Shown: positions 1-8,541, numbered from the stretch's first letter. The stretch: DNA of 64,000 bases from Paenibacillus aquistagni (GCF_900177815.1 NZ_FXAZ01000001.1:558001-622000); one strand, 5' to 3'. Notes: generated from the sequence alone by a model not told the origin. Numbers and translations: made by a program.

Positions 1-1437
1 CTTCAAAGTGGAGTAGATACGGCATATAAGGCGGTCGTTAAGCCTGTTGAAGGAACAATCCTGACGGTAGCGAAGGATGCAGCGAAGCATGCCGTACATA
101 TTGCTCGCCGCACGCCTGATATTCAGGAACTGGTTCGCGAGGTGCTTGCCAAGGCGAATGAATCGCTGCAGCACACACCAGAACTTCTGCCTGTGCTTAA
201 GCAAGTAGGTGTCGTGGATTCTGGCGGGCAAGGGCTCGTATATATTTATGAAGGTTTCCTTCGTTTCCTAGAGTCGGGCGCAACACAGACCACAAGAGAG
301 ACTCGCGATTCGAAGGATGAGCAGGCTGCTCTTATTGCGGATCGAGTAAAGCAGCTCGACGCGAATCAATCTGCACAAGCGAAGCTTCATACTGAAGACA
401 TTGAATTCCTGTATGATATGGAATTTTTTATCGATCTCACAAGCGGAACGGGTAAGCCGTATAACGAAGAGGAGTTCGAGAAAGCGCTATCAAAGAACGG
501 AGATTCGATTATTCTCATTGCAGACGACGAGATCGTCAAAGTGCATGTGCACTCCAGACGTCCAGGCGAGGTATTTGACCTTGCGATGGCTTATGGGGAA
601 TTGACTCGGATGCACATCTTGAATATGCGTGAGCAGCATCGCGAACTTCTCCATGGCGAGCATGAGGAGTCTTCCGATCAGGATGGCGAATCCGCGCCGG
701 CAGAAGTATTTGCCGAGATGCCGCATGAGGAATCCCTCAGCCTGCATAACGAGAATGCTGAGCCGCCAGCTGATGAGATTGCGGCTTACGGCTTTATTGC
801 GGTAGCGATGGGAGATGGAATCAAGGATATTTACCAAAGCCTTGGTGTGGATGTGGTGCTCTCGGGCGGCCAGACCATGAACCCGAGCACGCAGGATTTT
901 ATTGAAGCGATTGAGACAATCTCTGCACAGCATATTATTATTCTGCCGAACAATTCCAACATTATCATGGCGGCTAAACAAGCTGCTGAGATTGTTGAAC
1001 GTGATGTGACGGTGCTTGAGACGAAGACGATTCCGCAAGGAATTGCCGCTGCGTTTGCCTTCCAAGAGGAGGAATCTCTTGAGACGAATGTGGAAACGAT
1101 GCAAGAGGCAGTCGCTCATGTCAAATCTGGACAGGTTACGTACGCGGTGCGTGATACTCAGTTTGATGATTTAGAGATCAAGGCAGGCAACTTCATTGGA
1201 ATCTTCGGCGGCAAGATTGTGGCTACGACAGAAGAGCTCACCGAGACCTGTGAGCAGCTCTTATCGAAGATGCTCGAGACAGGCGGAGAGATTATTACGA
1301 TCTTGACGGGTGAAGATGCGAAGGAAGACGAGACGGCTTCGCTTGTCGAGTGGGTCGAGGAGCATCACCCTGACGTTGAAGTCGAGGTTCATACTGGAGG
1401 GCAACCGATTTATTCCTATATTATTTCTGTAGAATAA
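1..1437 (+). CDS. fakA: FakA-type fatty acid kinase catalytic subunit (DhaL/DAK2, YloV family), 5' truncated by window edge
   Basis: The reading frame is open from the first base, and its first residues (AYKAVVKPVEGTIL) are a conserved internal segment of YloV/FakA, so the gene starts upstream of the window. About 478 residues are visible; roughly the first 100, holding most of the DhaL nucleotide-binding fold, are missing. The visible part is the end of DhaL, a middle domain beginning near the DIEFLYDMEF segment (an unusually acidic linker follows at about codons 215-260), and the C-terminal DegV-like domain with SGGQTMNPST and LPNNSNI motifs. In the family, FakA phosphorylates fatty acids bound to a FakB (DegV) partner and so feeds acyl-phosphate to phospholipid synthesis. 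A degV/fakB-like gene follows after about 60 bases, probably in the same operon. Family call is secure; kinase activity is inferred. Confidence 0.93.
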   Translation, partial: LQSGVDTAYKAVVKPVEGTILTVAKDAAKHAVHIARRTPDIQELVREVLAKANESLQHTPELLPVLKQVGVVDSGGQGLVYIYEGFLRFLESGATQTTRETRDSKDEQAALIADRVKQLDANQSAQAKLHTEDIEFLYDMEFFIDLTSGTGKPYNEEEFEKALSKNGDSIILIADDEIVKVHVHSRRPGEVFDLAMAYGELTRMHILNMREQHRELLHGEHEESSDQDGESAPAEVFAEMPHEESLSLHNENAEPPADEIAAYGFIAVAMGDGIKDIYQSLGVDVVLSGGQTMNPSTQDFIEAIETISAQHIIILPNNSNIIMAAKQAAEIVERDVTVLETKTIPQGIAAAFAFQEEESLETNVETMQEAVAHVKSGQVTYAVRDTQFDDLEIKAGNFIGIFGGKIVATTEELTETCEQLLSKMLETGGEIITILTGEDAKEDETASLVEWVEEHHPDVEVEVHTGGQPIYSYIISVE

Positions 1438-1495
1438 TTTTAGGTTAGATCACTCGTAAGATCACTCACAAATGTTGTGATGGGGAGGCCATGAT

Positions 1496-2383
1496 ATGGC
1501 ACAAGTTCGAATCGTGACGGACAGTACGGCTGACATCCCGGTTGAACTGCGCGAACGCTATGGGATTGAGATGGTGCCGCTTAAGGTTCATTTTGGTCAT
1601 GAAATGTATCAGGACGCAGTAACCATTGATGCGGATCAATTCTATCAGAAGCTTGTCGAGTCGCCAAAGCTGCCGACAACGTCTCAGCCGTCACCTGTAG
1701 AGTTTTTAGATGTATTCAATCGGTTGAACGAGGAGCCAGATACGCCCATTATTTCGATCCATCTGTCGTCTGCATTCAGCGGCACCTATCAGTCCGCTAT
1801 GCTGGCCAAGAGCATGATGGAAGAAGCAAGCGATATTACGATTGTAGACTCCAAGTCTGCATCATATGGCTTCGGCAGCTTTGTTGTACTCGCAGCGAAG
1901 ATGGCACAAGATGGGAAGACCAAAGAAGAGATTCTTGAGGCGATTCAGTGGATGCAGGAGCACCGGAAGCTGTTCTTCTTGGTTGATTCCCTTGAGTATT
2001 TGCAAAAAGGAGGCCGTATCGGGAAAGCGGCAGCCTTGTTTGGAACTTTGCTTAACATCAAGCCGATTCTTTCCATTGATGCCGAAGGTGAAGTGTATTC
2101 GGTGGAGAAGGTTAGAGGCTCGAAGAAGGCAGTTCAGCGAATCGTGGATATGTTGGAGCAGGATTTCAAGGATGTTCCTGTCCATGTAGCTGTTGGCTAT
2201 ACAGACAGCCTTGCGGCGACTGAACCTGTGGTTGCGGCATTGAAAACTCATCTGGATATTAAGTCTCTCATGCACACCCGCATTGGGGCAGTCATTGGCA
2301 CTCATGTGGGGCTCGGTGTAGCTGCCGTGTTCATGTGGCCGGCTGTCGGACCAGACGGAGAGCCTATTCCAGAGACGCAGTAG
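1496..2383 (+). CDS. DegV family protein (FakB-like fatty acid-binding protein)
   Basis: This 295-residue protein begins RIVTDSTADIP, the DegV signature. It contains HLSSAFSGTYQSA (ligand-head binding loop), VDSKSASYG and the LEYLQKGGRIG motif, all typical of DegV/FakB, and is of normal family length. DegV proteins bind a long-chain fatty acid and present its carboxylate to FakA for phosphorylation. The ATG at 1496 has a GGGGAGG Shine-Dalgarno about 8 bases upstream. Position directly after fakA supports a working FakA/FakB pair, although which fatty acid it prefers cannot be read from sequence. recG follows after about 20 bases. Confidence 0.92.
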   Translation: MAQVRIVTDSTADIPVELRERYGIEMVPLKVHFGHEMYQDAVTIDADQFYQKLVESPKLPTTSQPSPVEFLDVFNRLNEEPDTPIISIHLSSAFSGTYQSAMLAKSMMEEASDITIVDSKSASYGFGSFVVLAAKMAQDGKTKEEILEAIQWMQEHRKLFFLVDSLEYLQKGGRIGKAAALFGTLLNIKPILSIDAEGEVYSVEKVRGSKKAVQRIVDMLEQDFKDVPVHVAVGYTDSLAATEPVVAALKTHLDIKSLMHTRIGAVIGTHVGLGVAAVFMWPAVGPDGEPIPETQ

Positions 2384-2404
2384 AGGCTCTAAAGATAAAC
2401 GAAA

Positions 2405-4453
2405 ATGATTGATTATAACTCAATTCCAGTTACGATGGTCAAAGGCGTGAGTGCTGCCAAGCAGCAAGAACTTCACGCCTTTGGCATTTCTACGGTCGCT
2501 GATTTGCTTTTATATTTCCCGTATCGATATGAAGATTTTCATGTGCGCCGCCTTGACGAGGTGAAGGATGGCGAGAAGATAACGATTGAAGGACGCATTG
2601 TAAGCACTCCAGTCGTGCAGCGCTTTGGCAAGAAATCAAAAGTGACTGTACGCATTATGGTTGAGGAATGGCTCGTGAGCGCGACATGGTTTAACCGTCC
2701 TTATATGCGTGAGCAGCTGACGCAAGGACGCGATGTGGTGGTGACTGGCAAGTGGGATCAGCGCCGCCTTCAAATTACAGTCGCGACCTCTGAGTTCGCA
2801 GATCGTGGCGCGATGCGCAAGGATACGCTGCAGCCTGTATACTCTGTTCGAGGCAAGATTACGCAGAACTGGATGCGCAAGACGATTGCGCAGGCGATGC
2901 TGCAATTCTCAGAGACCATATCTGAGGTTCTGCCCGCGGAGCTTATGCGCCGCTATCGGTTAATGCCTAGGAAGCAGGCCATTGCGGCATTGCATAATCC
3001 TCAAGATGCGCAAGCAGGCAAGCAAGCTCGAAGAAGAATGGTGTATGAGGAGCTGCTGCTCTTTCAGCTAAAGCTCCACGCCTTTCGCGCTCTCAATCGA
3101 GAGCGGGCAGATGGTGTTGCTCATGAGGCATCGAATACCCAAGTTAAAGAATTCGTACGCTCTCTTCCATTTGAGCTCACCGATGGCCAAAAAGGGGCGG
3201 TGACAGACATCTTGGCAGATATGCGCTCACCTTATTGCATGAATCGTTTGCTTCAAGGAGACGTAGGTTCTGGTAAGACCGTTGTCTCTGCGATCGCTTT
3301 GTATGCATCTGTGTGTTCTGGGTATCAAGGAGCGCTCATGGTGCCAACGGAGATTCTTGCCGAGCAGCATATGCGCTCGCTTATGAAGCTCTTTGAGCCT
3401 CATGGCATTCAGATTGCATTGCTGACAGGCAGTGTAACTGGACGCAAGCGCAAGGATGTTCTTGCTGGGCTTCAGATGGGCGCTATTGACATTCTTGTCG
3501 GCACCCATGCATTGATCCAAGAGGATGTCTTCTTTAAGCGGCTGGGGCTTGTTGTAACGGATGAGCAGCATCGCTTTGGCGTCAACCAGCGCAGTATTCT
3601 TCGACGCAAAGGCATGAATCCAGATGTTCTGCTCATGACGGCGACGCCAATCCCAAGAACGCTCGCTATTACGGCGTTTGGAGATATGGATGTCACTTCG
3701 ATCAAGGATCGGCCTGCAGGTCGGAAGCCGATTAAGACCTACTGGGTCAAGCATGAGATGCTGGAGCGTGTGCTCGGATTTATCCGCCGCGAGGTGGATC
3801 AAGGCAGACAGGCGTATATGATCTGTCCGCTTATTGAGGAATCGGACAAGCTGGATGTGCAAAATGCGATTGATGTCCATGTCCAAATGCAGCAGGCTTT
3901 CCCTAATCTTAGCGTCGGATTGCTGCATGGACGGATGAGTGCAGCGGAGAAGGATGAGGCGATGCGTGCTTTCAGCTCAGGCAGCACCCACTTGCTGGTC
4001 TCCACGACCGTTATTGAGGTTGGGGTTGATGTGCCTAATTCCACGCTGATGATCATTATGGATGCAGAACGCTTTGGACTGTCTCAGCTTCACCAGTTGA
4101 GAGGGCGTGTAGGTCGAGGCGAGCATCAGTCTTACTGCGTGCTGATCGCTGATCCGAAGTCGGAGGTCGGCAAAGAGCGGATGCGCATCATGACGGAGAC
4201 GGAGGACGGCTTCGAGCTGTCTCAGCGCGATCTTGAGCTTCGAGGACCGGGCGATTTCTTTGGCACGAAGCAGAGTGGACTTCCTGAGTTCAAGCTTGCT
4301 GATATGGCGAGTGACTTTGCGGTGCTGGAGCAGGCAAGAGAAGATGCAGCCGAATTGATTGGAATGGAAAACTTCTGGACGACGGCTGAATACCGCCCGC
4401 TGCATGACATGCTTAAGCAGGAGCAGCTGTTTCAAGGAGAGCTCTTGGATTAG
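2405..4453 (+). CDS. recG: ATP-dependent DNA helicase RecG
   Basis: The protein has 682 residues, normal for RecG. The N-terminal third is the wedge/OB-fold region that binds branched DNA (VKGVSAAKQQEL, LLLYFPYRYEDF). The two RecA-like helicase lobes follow: Walker A GDVGSGKTVV, motif II DEQH, motif III TATPIPRTLA, and QLRGRVGRGEHQSYC near the end with the TRG-type segment. RecG remodels stalled forks and Holliday junctions. It starts only 21 bases after degV, so it is probably co-transcribed, with a weak ribosome-binding site before the ATG. A possible sporulation promoter begins just after its stop. Confidence 0.96.
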   Translation: MIDYNSIPVTMVKGVSAAKQQELHAFGISTVADLLLYFPYRYEDFHVRRLDEVKDGEKITIEGRIVSTPVVQRFGKKSKVTVRIMVEEWLVSATWFNRPYMREQLTQGRDVVVTGKWDQRRLQITVATSEFADRGAMRKDTLQPVYSVRGKITQNWMRKTIAQAMLQFSETISEVLPAELMRRYRLMPRKQAIAALHNPQDAQAGKQARRRMVYEELLLFQLKLHAFRALNRERADGVAHEASNTQVKEFVRSLPFELTDGQKGAVTDILADMRSPYCMNRLLQGDVGSGKTVVSAIALYASVCSGYQGALMVPTEILAEQHMRSLMKLFEPHGIQIALLTGSVTGRKRKDVLAGLQMGAIDILVGTHALIQEDVFFKRLGLVVTDEQHRFGVNQRSILRRKGMNPDVLLMTATPIPRTLAITAFGDMDVTSIKDRPAGRKPIKTYWVKHEMLERVLGFIRREVDQGRQAYMICPLIEESDKLDVQNAIDVHVQMQQAFPNLSVGLLHGRMSAAEKDEAMRAFSSGSTHLLVSTTVIEVGVDVPNSTLMIIMDAERFGLSQLHQLRGRVGRGEHQSYCVLIADPKSEVGKERMRIMTETEDGFELSQRDLELRGPGDFFGTKQSGLPEFKLADMASDFAVLEQAREDAAELIGMENFWTTAEYRPLHDMLKQEQLFQGELLD

Positions 4454-4458
4454 GCGTG

Positions 4459-4486
4459 ATATGGGACAAGCACTTTCGCATACAAT
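4459..4486 (+). promoter_or_regulatory. candidate sporulation sigma-factor promoter for the spoVIF-like gene
   Basis: ATATGG at 4459-4464, a 14-base spacer and CATACAAT at 4479-4486 resemble the SigE pattern (ATATT near -35, CATACANT at -10). The -10 also partly fits SigK. It lies about 95 bases before the start of the sporulation gene. The -35 match is imperfect. Confidence 0.4.
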
Positions 4487-4580
4487 GGTACAAACGGAGA
4501 TGACTTGCGCTTTTCGGTAGAGTTCAGATCCTTACTGAAGCACTTCGCAAGTCTACATTTGTGCCGGAGGTGTGCTTGCG

Positions 4581-4868
4581 ATGTCTTATGTGAAGTATGG
4601 CATTAGTCCACAGCTTGTAGAACGGGTCAAGACGAAGATGCGTAACCCAACCACGAAGGAGAAGATCAAGCGCTTGATTGATGGGGTTACCAAGCATGAT
4701 TTGCAGGATCGAGCAATTGTCCGGCGGCTTGTTCGTCAAGCGGCCAAGGTTCTTCATGAGCCATTAACGGATACACAAGAGACGCAGTTGGTGCAATTCG
4801 TCATTGCTCAGAAGATTGATCCGAATAATACGTTTCATCTTATCAAGCTGTGGGGAATGTTTCGCTAG
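4581..4868 (+). CDS. SpoVIF-like stage VI sporulation protein (YjcC family)
   Basis: A small basic protein of 95 residues with no signal peptide or membrane helix. The segment DLQDRAIVRRLVRQAAKVLHEP and the following helical stretch match my recollection of the SpoVIF/YjcC family, in which a short helical protein contributes to late spore-coat assembly and resistance. The ATG at 4581 is chosen because a CGGAGG site lies 10 bases upstream; an in-frame GTG at 4572 would sit on top of that site. It is preceded by a SigE/SigK-like promoter and followed by a terminator, so it looks monocistronic. Family assignment is moderate because the protein is short. Confidence 0.7.
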   Translation: MSYVKYGISPQLVERVKTKMRNPTTKEKIKRLIDGVTKHDLQDRAIVRRLVRQAAKVLHEPLTDTQETQLVQFVIAQKIDPNNTFHLIKLWGMFR

Positions 4869-4975
4869 ATGACAGTCGTTGAATAAAGATGGACATTGAG
4901 GCTGCTTGTGCAGCCATTCATAGGAGTGGCTTTGTCTCAGGATGAGGAAGGCAAGCCTCCGATGATGTAGTATAA

Positions 4976-5015
4976 AAAAGCGCGGAGCGTTCGTATTGAA
5001 CGGCTTCGCGCTTTT
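4976..5015 (+). terminator. rho-independent terminator
   Basis: AAAAGCGCG-AGC pairs with GCT-CGCGCTTTT around a short loop, giving a strong stem ending in a T run. It closes the spoVIF-like transcript; the A run on the other side could let it work for the minus strand as well. Confidence 0.8.
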
Positions 5016-5201
5016 GGCTTATTGAAGGGAAAAACGCAGTAATGATAAGAATTGAGAATTTGCTTAAGACTGAGCAAACTATCTCTTACTCCTGTTGGCT
5101 AGGCGCTATCACTCCTGCAGGTGCTCACTTCTGCTGATTCATTTCACTTATGAGCTTTTTCATTTATGAAAATAAAATCCCCATTGACGCTTGTCAGCAC
5201 A
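5016..5201. other. intergenic, nothing recognised
   Basis: Between the terminator and the convergent SRAP gene I see no supported ORF or strong hairpin. Confidence 0.5.
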
Positions 5202-5897
5202 TTAGAACAAAATCGGGGGATCATCAATCGCTGCGATACAGGCTGGACTGTCATGATGCACACGTCCCACCTCGCTGCTGACAGGATACATGTCCAACCA
5301 CTCATCCGGTGCCGGCTTCAGCAGCGCTTGAAGCTGTCGTACATCGCTGTTGTCGCGCTTTAGCCATGTGTCGATATGCTCTGCGGGGAGCAGCACAGGC
5401 ATCCGATCGTGAATCGTTTCCATCTTTTTGTTAGGGGTCGTTGTAATGATGGTGAAGGTGCTGATCTTTGCGCCATCTACGGGGTGCACCCATGTGTCAT
5501 ACAAGCCCGCCATATGAAAAAGCCTGCCCTGCCCTGGAACAATTCGCATCGGCTGCTTATTCTTCTTATCGATAAGCTTCCATTCGTAGAAGCTGTCTGC
5601 GGGAATGATGCAGCGCTTGCGCTGAAAGGATTGCCTGAAGGCAGGCTTGTCAAGAAGGGTCTCTGCTCTTGCATTAATAGTGCGATAGGCGATCCTCTCA
5701 TCTTTAGCCCATGAAGGGATGAGACCCCAACGCAGCGGTCCTATTCGCCGCTTCTGTCCGTCATGAATAAGCGCCGGCATGACTTGGCTGGGCGCTACAT
5801 TGTATCTGGGCTGATGAAAAGGCAGCGGGCTCTCCTCAAGCGAATAGTAAATGAGCAGTTCCTCCCAGGTTACAGTTAACGTATACCGTCCGCACAT
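5202..5897 (-). CDS. SRAP-domain protein (YedK/HMCES family), abasic-site DNA-protein crosslinker
   Basis: The 231-residue protein starts MCGRYTL; after removal of Met, Cys becomes the N-terminal nucleophile that forms the thiazolidine link to abasic sites. Other SRAP motifs are present in order: YNVAPSQ, RWGLIPSW, INARAET, CIIPADSFYEW, and IHDRMPVLLP with the active-site His region. HMCES/YedK shields abasic sites in single-stranded DNA during replication. The gene lies next to a Y-family polymerase cassette on the same strand, which fits a damage-tolerance role. A 7-base perfect inverted repeat lies just upstream and may be an operator. Confidence 0.93.
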   Translation of the reverse strand: MCGRYTLTVTWEELLIYYSLEESPLPFHQPRYNVAPSQVMPALIHDGQKRRIGPLRWGLIPSWAKDERIAYRTINARAETLLDKPAFRQSFQRKRCIIPADSFYEWKLIDKKNKQPMRIVPGQGRLFHMAGLYDTWVHPVDGAKISTFTIITTTPNKKMETIHDRMPVLLPAEHIDTWLKRDNSDVRQLQALLKPAPDEWLDMYPVSSEVGRVHHDSPACIAAIDDPPILF

Positions 5898-5917
5898 CGT
5901 TGCTCCTCCTCTTGCTC

Positions 5918-5936
5918 CGAACTAAAGACTAGTTCG
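5918..5936. promoter_or_regulatory. inverted repeat upstream of the SRAP gene, possible operator
   Basis: CGAACTA (5918-5924) and TAGTTCG (5930-5936) form perfect arms around a 5-base spacer, about 20 bases before the SRAP start and next to a TACAAT -10-like hexamer on the minus strand. The half-sites are the LexA half-site CGAAC, but separated by 9 bases instead of 4. Confidence 0.45.
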
Positions 5937-6016
5937 ATTGTAGCATAAGCAAGACAAGCTGCCTAATTGCTGGCGCGGCATGCTAGACGCCTTGAATGCA
6001 TATCAGGCTGGAGGGG

Positions 6017-6355
6017 CTAGCGCTGCGACGATGCCTGAATAATGTCGGCTGCCGGAATCCAACGCTTCTCCTCGCTTTGCTGCAGCCGAACGGCTCTTCG
6101 CGCAGGGTCAATCTGAATAATGGTGCCTGTGACTTGCTTGTTCTCAATCTCATCGAACAGGGTGAGTACAATAGGCGCCTGCTCCTGCATGGAATGGGCA
6201 ATCATCATGGACAAGTATTCAAGCTCCTGAGTGTCAAGCTTAGGACGTTCTTGCTTGATGATGCGCTCTTGATGATGCAAAAAGGCTTCTTTGTGTTCAG
6301 GCAGCATCATGCGTGAAGATTCAAACAGCCCATTGCCTTCCAGCTTCTTGCTCAT
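6017..6355 (-). CDS. yolD: YolD-like protein
   Basis: The 112-residue soluble protein has the YolD layout: an N-terminal NGLFESSRMMLPEHKEA segment, a helical middle, and a C-terminal beta-rich part (GTIIQIDPARRAVRLQ) ending in WIPAADI. YolD genes regularly follow uvrX-type polymerase genes on chromosomes and prophages of Bacillales and are thought to be functionally linked to them, though the biochemical role is not established. Its ATG overlaps the polymerase stop codon by four bases (ATGA), so translation is coupled. Family identity is good; function is unknown. Confidence 0.85.
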   Translation of the reverse strand: MSKKLEGNGLFESSRMMLPEHKEAFLHHQERIIKQERPKLDTQELEYLSMMIAHSMQEQAPIVLTLFDEIENKQVTGTIIQIDPARRAVRLQQSEEKRWIPAADIIQASSQR

Positions 6356-7602
6356 TTATAATGACCTCCAATCTTCTGCGCACGATCTCGCGCTTGCCCT
6401 GCAGCTTGGAGAGAGGAGGCTCTCATGATGGCGGCATTGCCGTACTTGAGCTTAATCTGATCAGCCGCTTTCTCCAGCGCAAGCTCCCTTTCCCGGTCGT
6501 GGAACAAATCCAACTGCACGATCTGATCGCTGACGAGATCTGTTAGAGAGACACCGATGCTTCGGATTGGAGCCCCGTTCCAGTGCTTCGTGAACAAGGA
6601 CATCACCGTTTGATACACCTCGCTGGTGAGATTGGTCGGTTCTGCTAGCTTCTTCTGGCGGTGAAAGCCTGTGCTCTTGTTAAAGTTTGCGCCTCGACAG
6701 CCGACGGAGACGACATAGCCCATAAAGCCTTTGCGGCGGGTGCGCTGGCAGACGAGCTCTGTAAGCTCAAGGAGTGGAATGCGAATCTCTTCGAGTGTAC
6801 AATAATCGTAAGGCAAGGTCATCTGATGACCGATGCCCTTCTGCGTGTTATGGGTGTTGGGCTTGACAGGTGAATAATCCTTGCCATTGGCGATCATCCA
6901 CAGCACTTCACCGTTGACTCCCCACTTCGCTCGAAGGCGTGACAGAGGAACCTTGGCCAGGTCGCCGATGGTATGGATGCCCATGCGGGTCAGATGTTTT
7001 GTCATGCGCGAGCCCACCATGAACATCTGATGGATGGGAAGCGGCCACAGCATCGCTTCGATATCGTTAGCTGCGAGCGTCCAGATGCCGGATGGCTTCT
7101 TCTTGGCATAGTTGTCACAGGCCATCTTGGCCAGCACTTTATTCTCGCTAATGCCCACTCGAATGTAGATGCCGGTATCCTTTAGAATCTTCTCTTGCAG
7201 GCTTCGCGCAATCTCTTCTGGCGGACCAAACAGCTCTTGGCTTCCGGTAATATCCAAGAATTGCTCGTCAATGCTGTATGGCTCCACAAGATCAGTGTAC
7301 GTCTGCATAATGGCTGTAATCTCAAGAGAGACCCGAATGTATTCCTGCATTCGAGGGCGAATCACGATAAGATCCGGACACTTGCCAAGCGCTTCCCCAA
7401 GACGTTCCGCGGTCGTAATGCCATGCTTCTTCGCCAGAGGACAGGCGGCGAGGATAATGCCTGATCTTCTCGCCGGATCTCCTGCGACGACAACCGGTTG
7501 ATCGAAGTATTCGGGATGAGCCGCCTTCTCCACGCTTGTATAGAAGGATTGGCAGTCGGCCAGCATAATGACCCTGTTTTTCTTGTCAGGTAGCTTATTC
7601 AT
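6352..7602 (-). CDS. uvrX: UvrX-type Y-family DNA polymerase (translesion)
   Basis: 416 residues with Y-family polymerase motifs: MLADCQSFYTSVE (first catalytic Asp), a CPLAKKHGI finger segment, SIDEQFLD (the Asp-Glu pair), and helix-hairpin-helix (MGIHTIGDLAKV), then a little-finger domain. It resembles UvrX/PolY2 more than DinB in its CQSFYTSVEKA start region. The ATG at 7602 is chosen because GGGGAA lies 7 bases upstream and the codon overlaps the upstream stop as ATGA; a longer in-frame extension to 7686 lies wholly inside the upstream gene. With yolD and the paralogous pair it forms a LexA-controlled cassette, so damage-induced mutagenic synthesis is the likely role. Confidence 0.92.
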   Translation of the reverse strand: MNKLPDKKNRVIMLADCQSFYTSVEKAAHPEYFDQPVVVAGDPARRSGIILAACPLAKKHGITTAERLGEALGKCPDLIVIRPRMQEYIRVSLEITAIMQTYTDLVEPYSIDEQFLDITGSQELFGPPEEIARSLQEKILKDTGIYIRVGISENKVLAKMACDNYAKKKPSGIWTLAANDIEAMLWPLPIHQMFMVGSRMTKHLTRMGIHTIGDLAKVPLSRLRAKWGVNGEVLWMIANGKDYSPVKPNTHNTQKGIGHQMTLPYDYCTLEEIRIPLLELTELVCQRTRRKGFMGYVVSVGCRGANFNKSTGFHRQKKLAEPTNLTSEVYQTVMSLFTKHWNGAPIRSIGVSLTDLVSDQIVQLDLFHDRERELALEKAADQIKLKYGNAAIMRASSLQAAGQARDRAQKIGGHYK

Positions 7603-7982
7603 AATGTTCCCCGCCATTCCATATTGAAATAAGCGCTCAAGCGCGTATGAAGCTCTGCGCGCACATATCCCCACAGCATAGAGCACTTATGATGGTAGCC
7701 GCGGCACAGGTAATGGGCCTCGACGCCAAGCTCGGTTCTGCGCTCTTCATAGATCTTGAGCCCGTGAGCACGCATCTGCTTGCGCAGGCGAACAAGATCC
7801 ATCGTAATCTGATCCTGCGCACGCCGAAGAAGCATGCTGTAAAAGGCGCCCATCTTGAGCGGCGTCTTCCCTAATACGGACAGATCACGCTCCAATGCAT
7901 CAAGCAGAATCGGCAGCAATACGCATTCCTTAATGAGGTGAAGATCTTCTTCTGTCTCCAAAGGTGCCGCTCGCTTTGTCAC
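7599..7982 (-). CDS. conserved protein of unknown function, LexA-controlled, paralogue of the gene at 8098-8490
   Basis: A 127-residue soluble, mostly helical protein. I do not recognise a named domain. The C-terminal half has an RGYHHKCSMLWGYVRAEL segment also seen in the neighbouring paralogue (KGYEHSFYMLRGLLRSEV), with a shared Cys just before it (YLCRGY versus YSCKGY). The GTG at 7982 is preferred because AGGAG lies 6-7 bases upstream; a TTG 24 bases earlier has no ribosome-binding site. The stop overlaps the uvrX start, so the two are translationally coupled. A promoter with a LexA box in its spacer lies upstream. Co-regulation suggests a part in translesion synthesis or damage response; this is inference. 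Confidence 0.8.
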   Translation of the reverse strand: MTKRAAPLETEEDLHLIKECVLLPILLDALERDLSVLGKTPLKMGAFYSMLLRRAQDQITMDLVRLRKQMRAHGLKIYEERRTELGVEAHYLCRGYHHKCSMLWGYVRAELHTRLSAYFNMEWRGTL

Positions 7983-8060
7983 AACAATCTCCTCGATCCT
8001 TCGCAATAGTTACGTATAAATGGGCAAGCTAGTTGAACATGCAGCTTATACAATATTCTC

Positions 8061-8090
8061 AATATACACGAACGTACGTTCTTGTATCAA
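8061..8090 (-). promoter_or_regulatory. sigma-A promoter with embedded LexA (SOS) box for the unknown gene-uvrX-yolD operon
   Basis: On the minus strand TTGATA (8085-8090), an 18-base spacer and TATATT (8061-8066) form a sigma-A promoter. Inside the spacer at 8069-8082 is CGAACGTACGTTCT, matching the Gram-positive LexA consensus CGAACN4GTTC with a palindromic core. Confidence 0.82.
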
Positions 8091-8097
8091 TAGGGAA

Positions 8098-8490
8098 TTA
8101 TTTCTCGCTGTTGTCCAAATTCAAGAAATGCCTCATTAAATGAGTTACCTCGCTGCGGAGCAGTCCCCGCAGCATATAGAAGGAATGCTCGTATCCCTTG
8201 CATGAATAGTGCACGCGAATGCCGTGGGGCTGTCTTTCCTGCTCGTGAATGTGAATATTCCGTCTGCGGCACTCACGCCGCAGCTTCGAAGAAGACAAAG
8301 CGGCTTGCTCTTCTGCCTGCTCAAGGGCTGCAAGGTATAAATGAGTCATCTTAAGCGGTGCTTGAGTCAGATGGCTCATATCACGCTTAAGCGTGTCGAT
8401 CACGAGCGAATGAATAACGTATTGCTTGACAAGCAGGGCATCGGCAGCGCGCGAAGCCGGATCTGACGGGAAAGTGGCTTGAGATGTCAT
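8098..8490 (-). CDS. conserved protein of unknown function, LexA-controlled, paralogue of the gene at 7599-7982
   Basis: About 130 residues, soluble and helical, with high Arg and Gln content. It aligns along its length with the downstream protein: a LVKQYVIHSLVIDTLKRDM helix, an LKM segment, and the C-terminal YSCKGYEH...ML.G..RSEV motif. No catalytic motif is obvious. The ATG at 8490 has AAGGAG nine bases upstream; the ATG at 8499 abuts that site and is less likely. It has its own promoter with two LexA boxes, so it should be among the strongly repressed SOS genes here. Function is unknown. Confidence 0.78.
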   Translation of the reverse strand: MTSQATFPSDPASRAADALLVKQYVIHSLVIDTLKRDMSHLTQAPLKMTHLYLAALEQAEEQAALSSSKLRRECRRRNIHIHEQERQPHGIRVHYSCKGYEHSFYMLRGLLRSEVTHLMRHFLNLDNSEK

Positions 8491-8541
8491 CTTGTTCATC
8501 TCCTTTTCTAAAGGGACCTTTTATGCGAAATGAAAGGATTA

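Noticed and set aside
5918-5936. Canonical LexA box for the SRAP gene
   Set aside because: Half-sites are present but the spacing is 9, not 4; kept only as an unassigned inverted repeat.
7603-7686. 28-residue N-terminal extension of the UvrX polymerase
   Set aside because: It lies wholly inside the upstream coupled gene; the ATG at 7602 has a proper ribosome-binding site and fits the family start.
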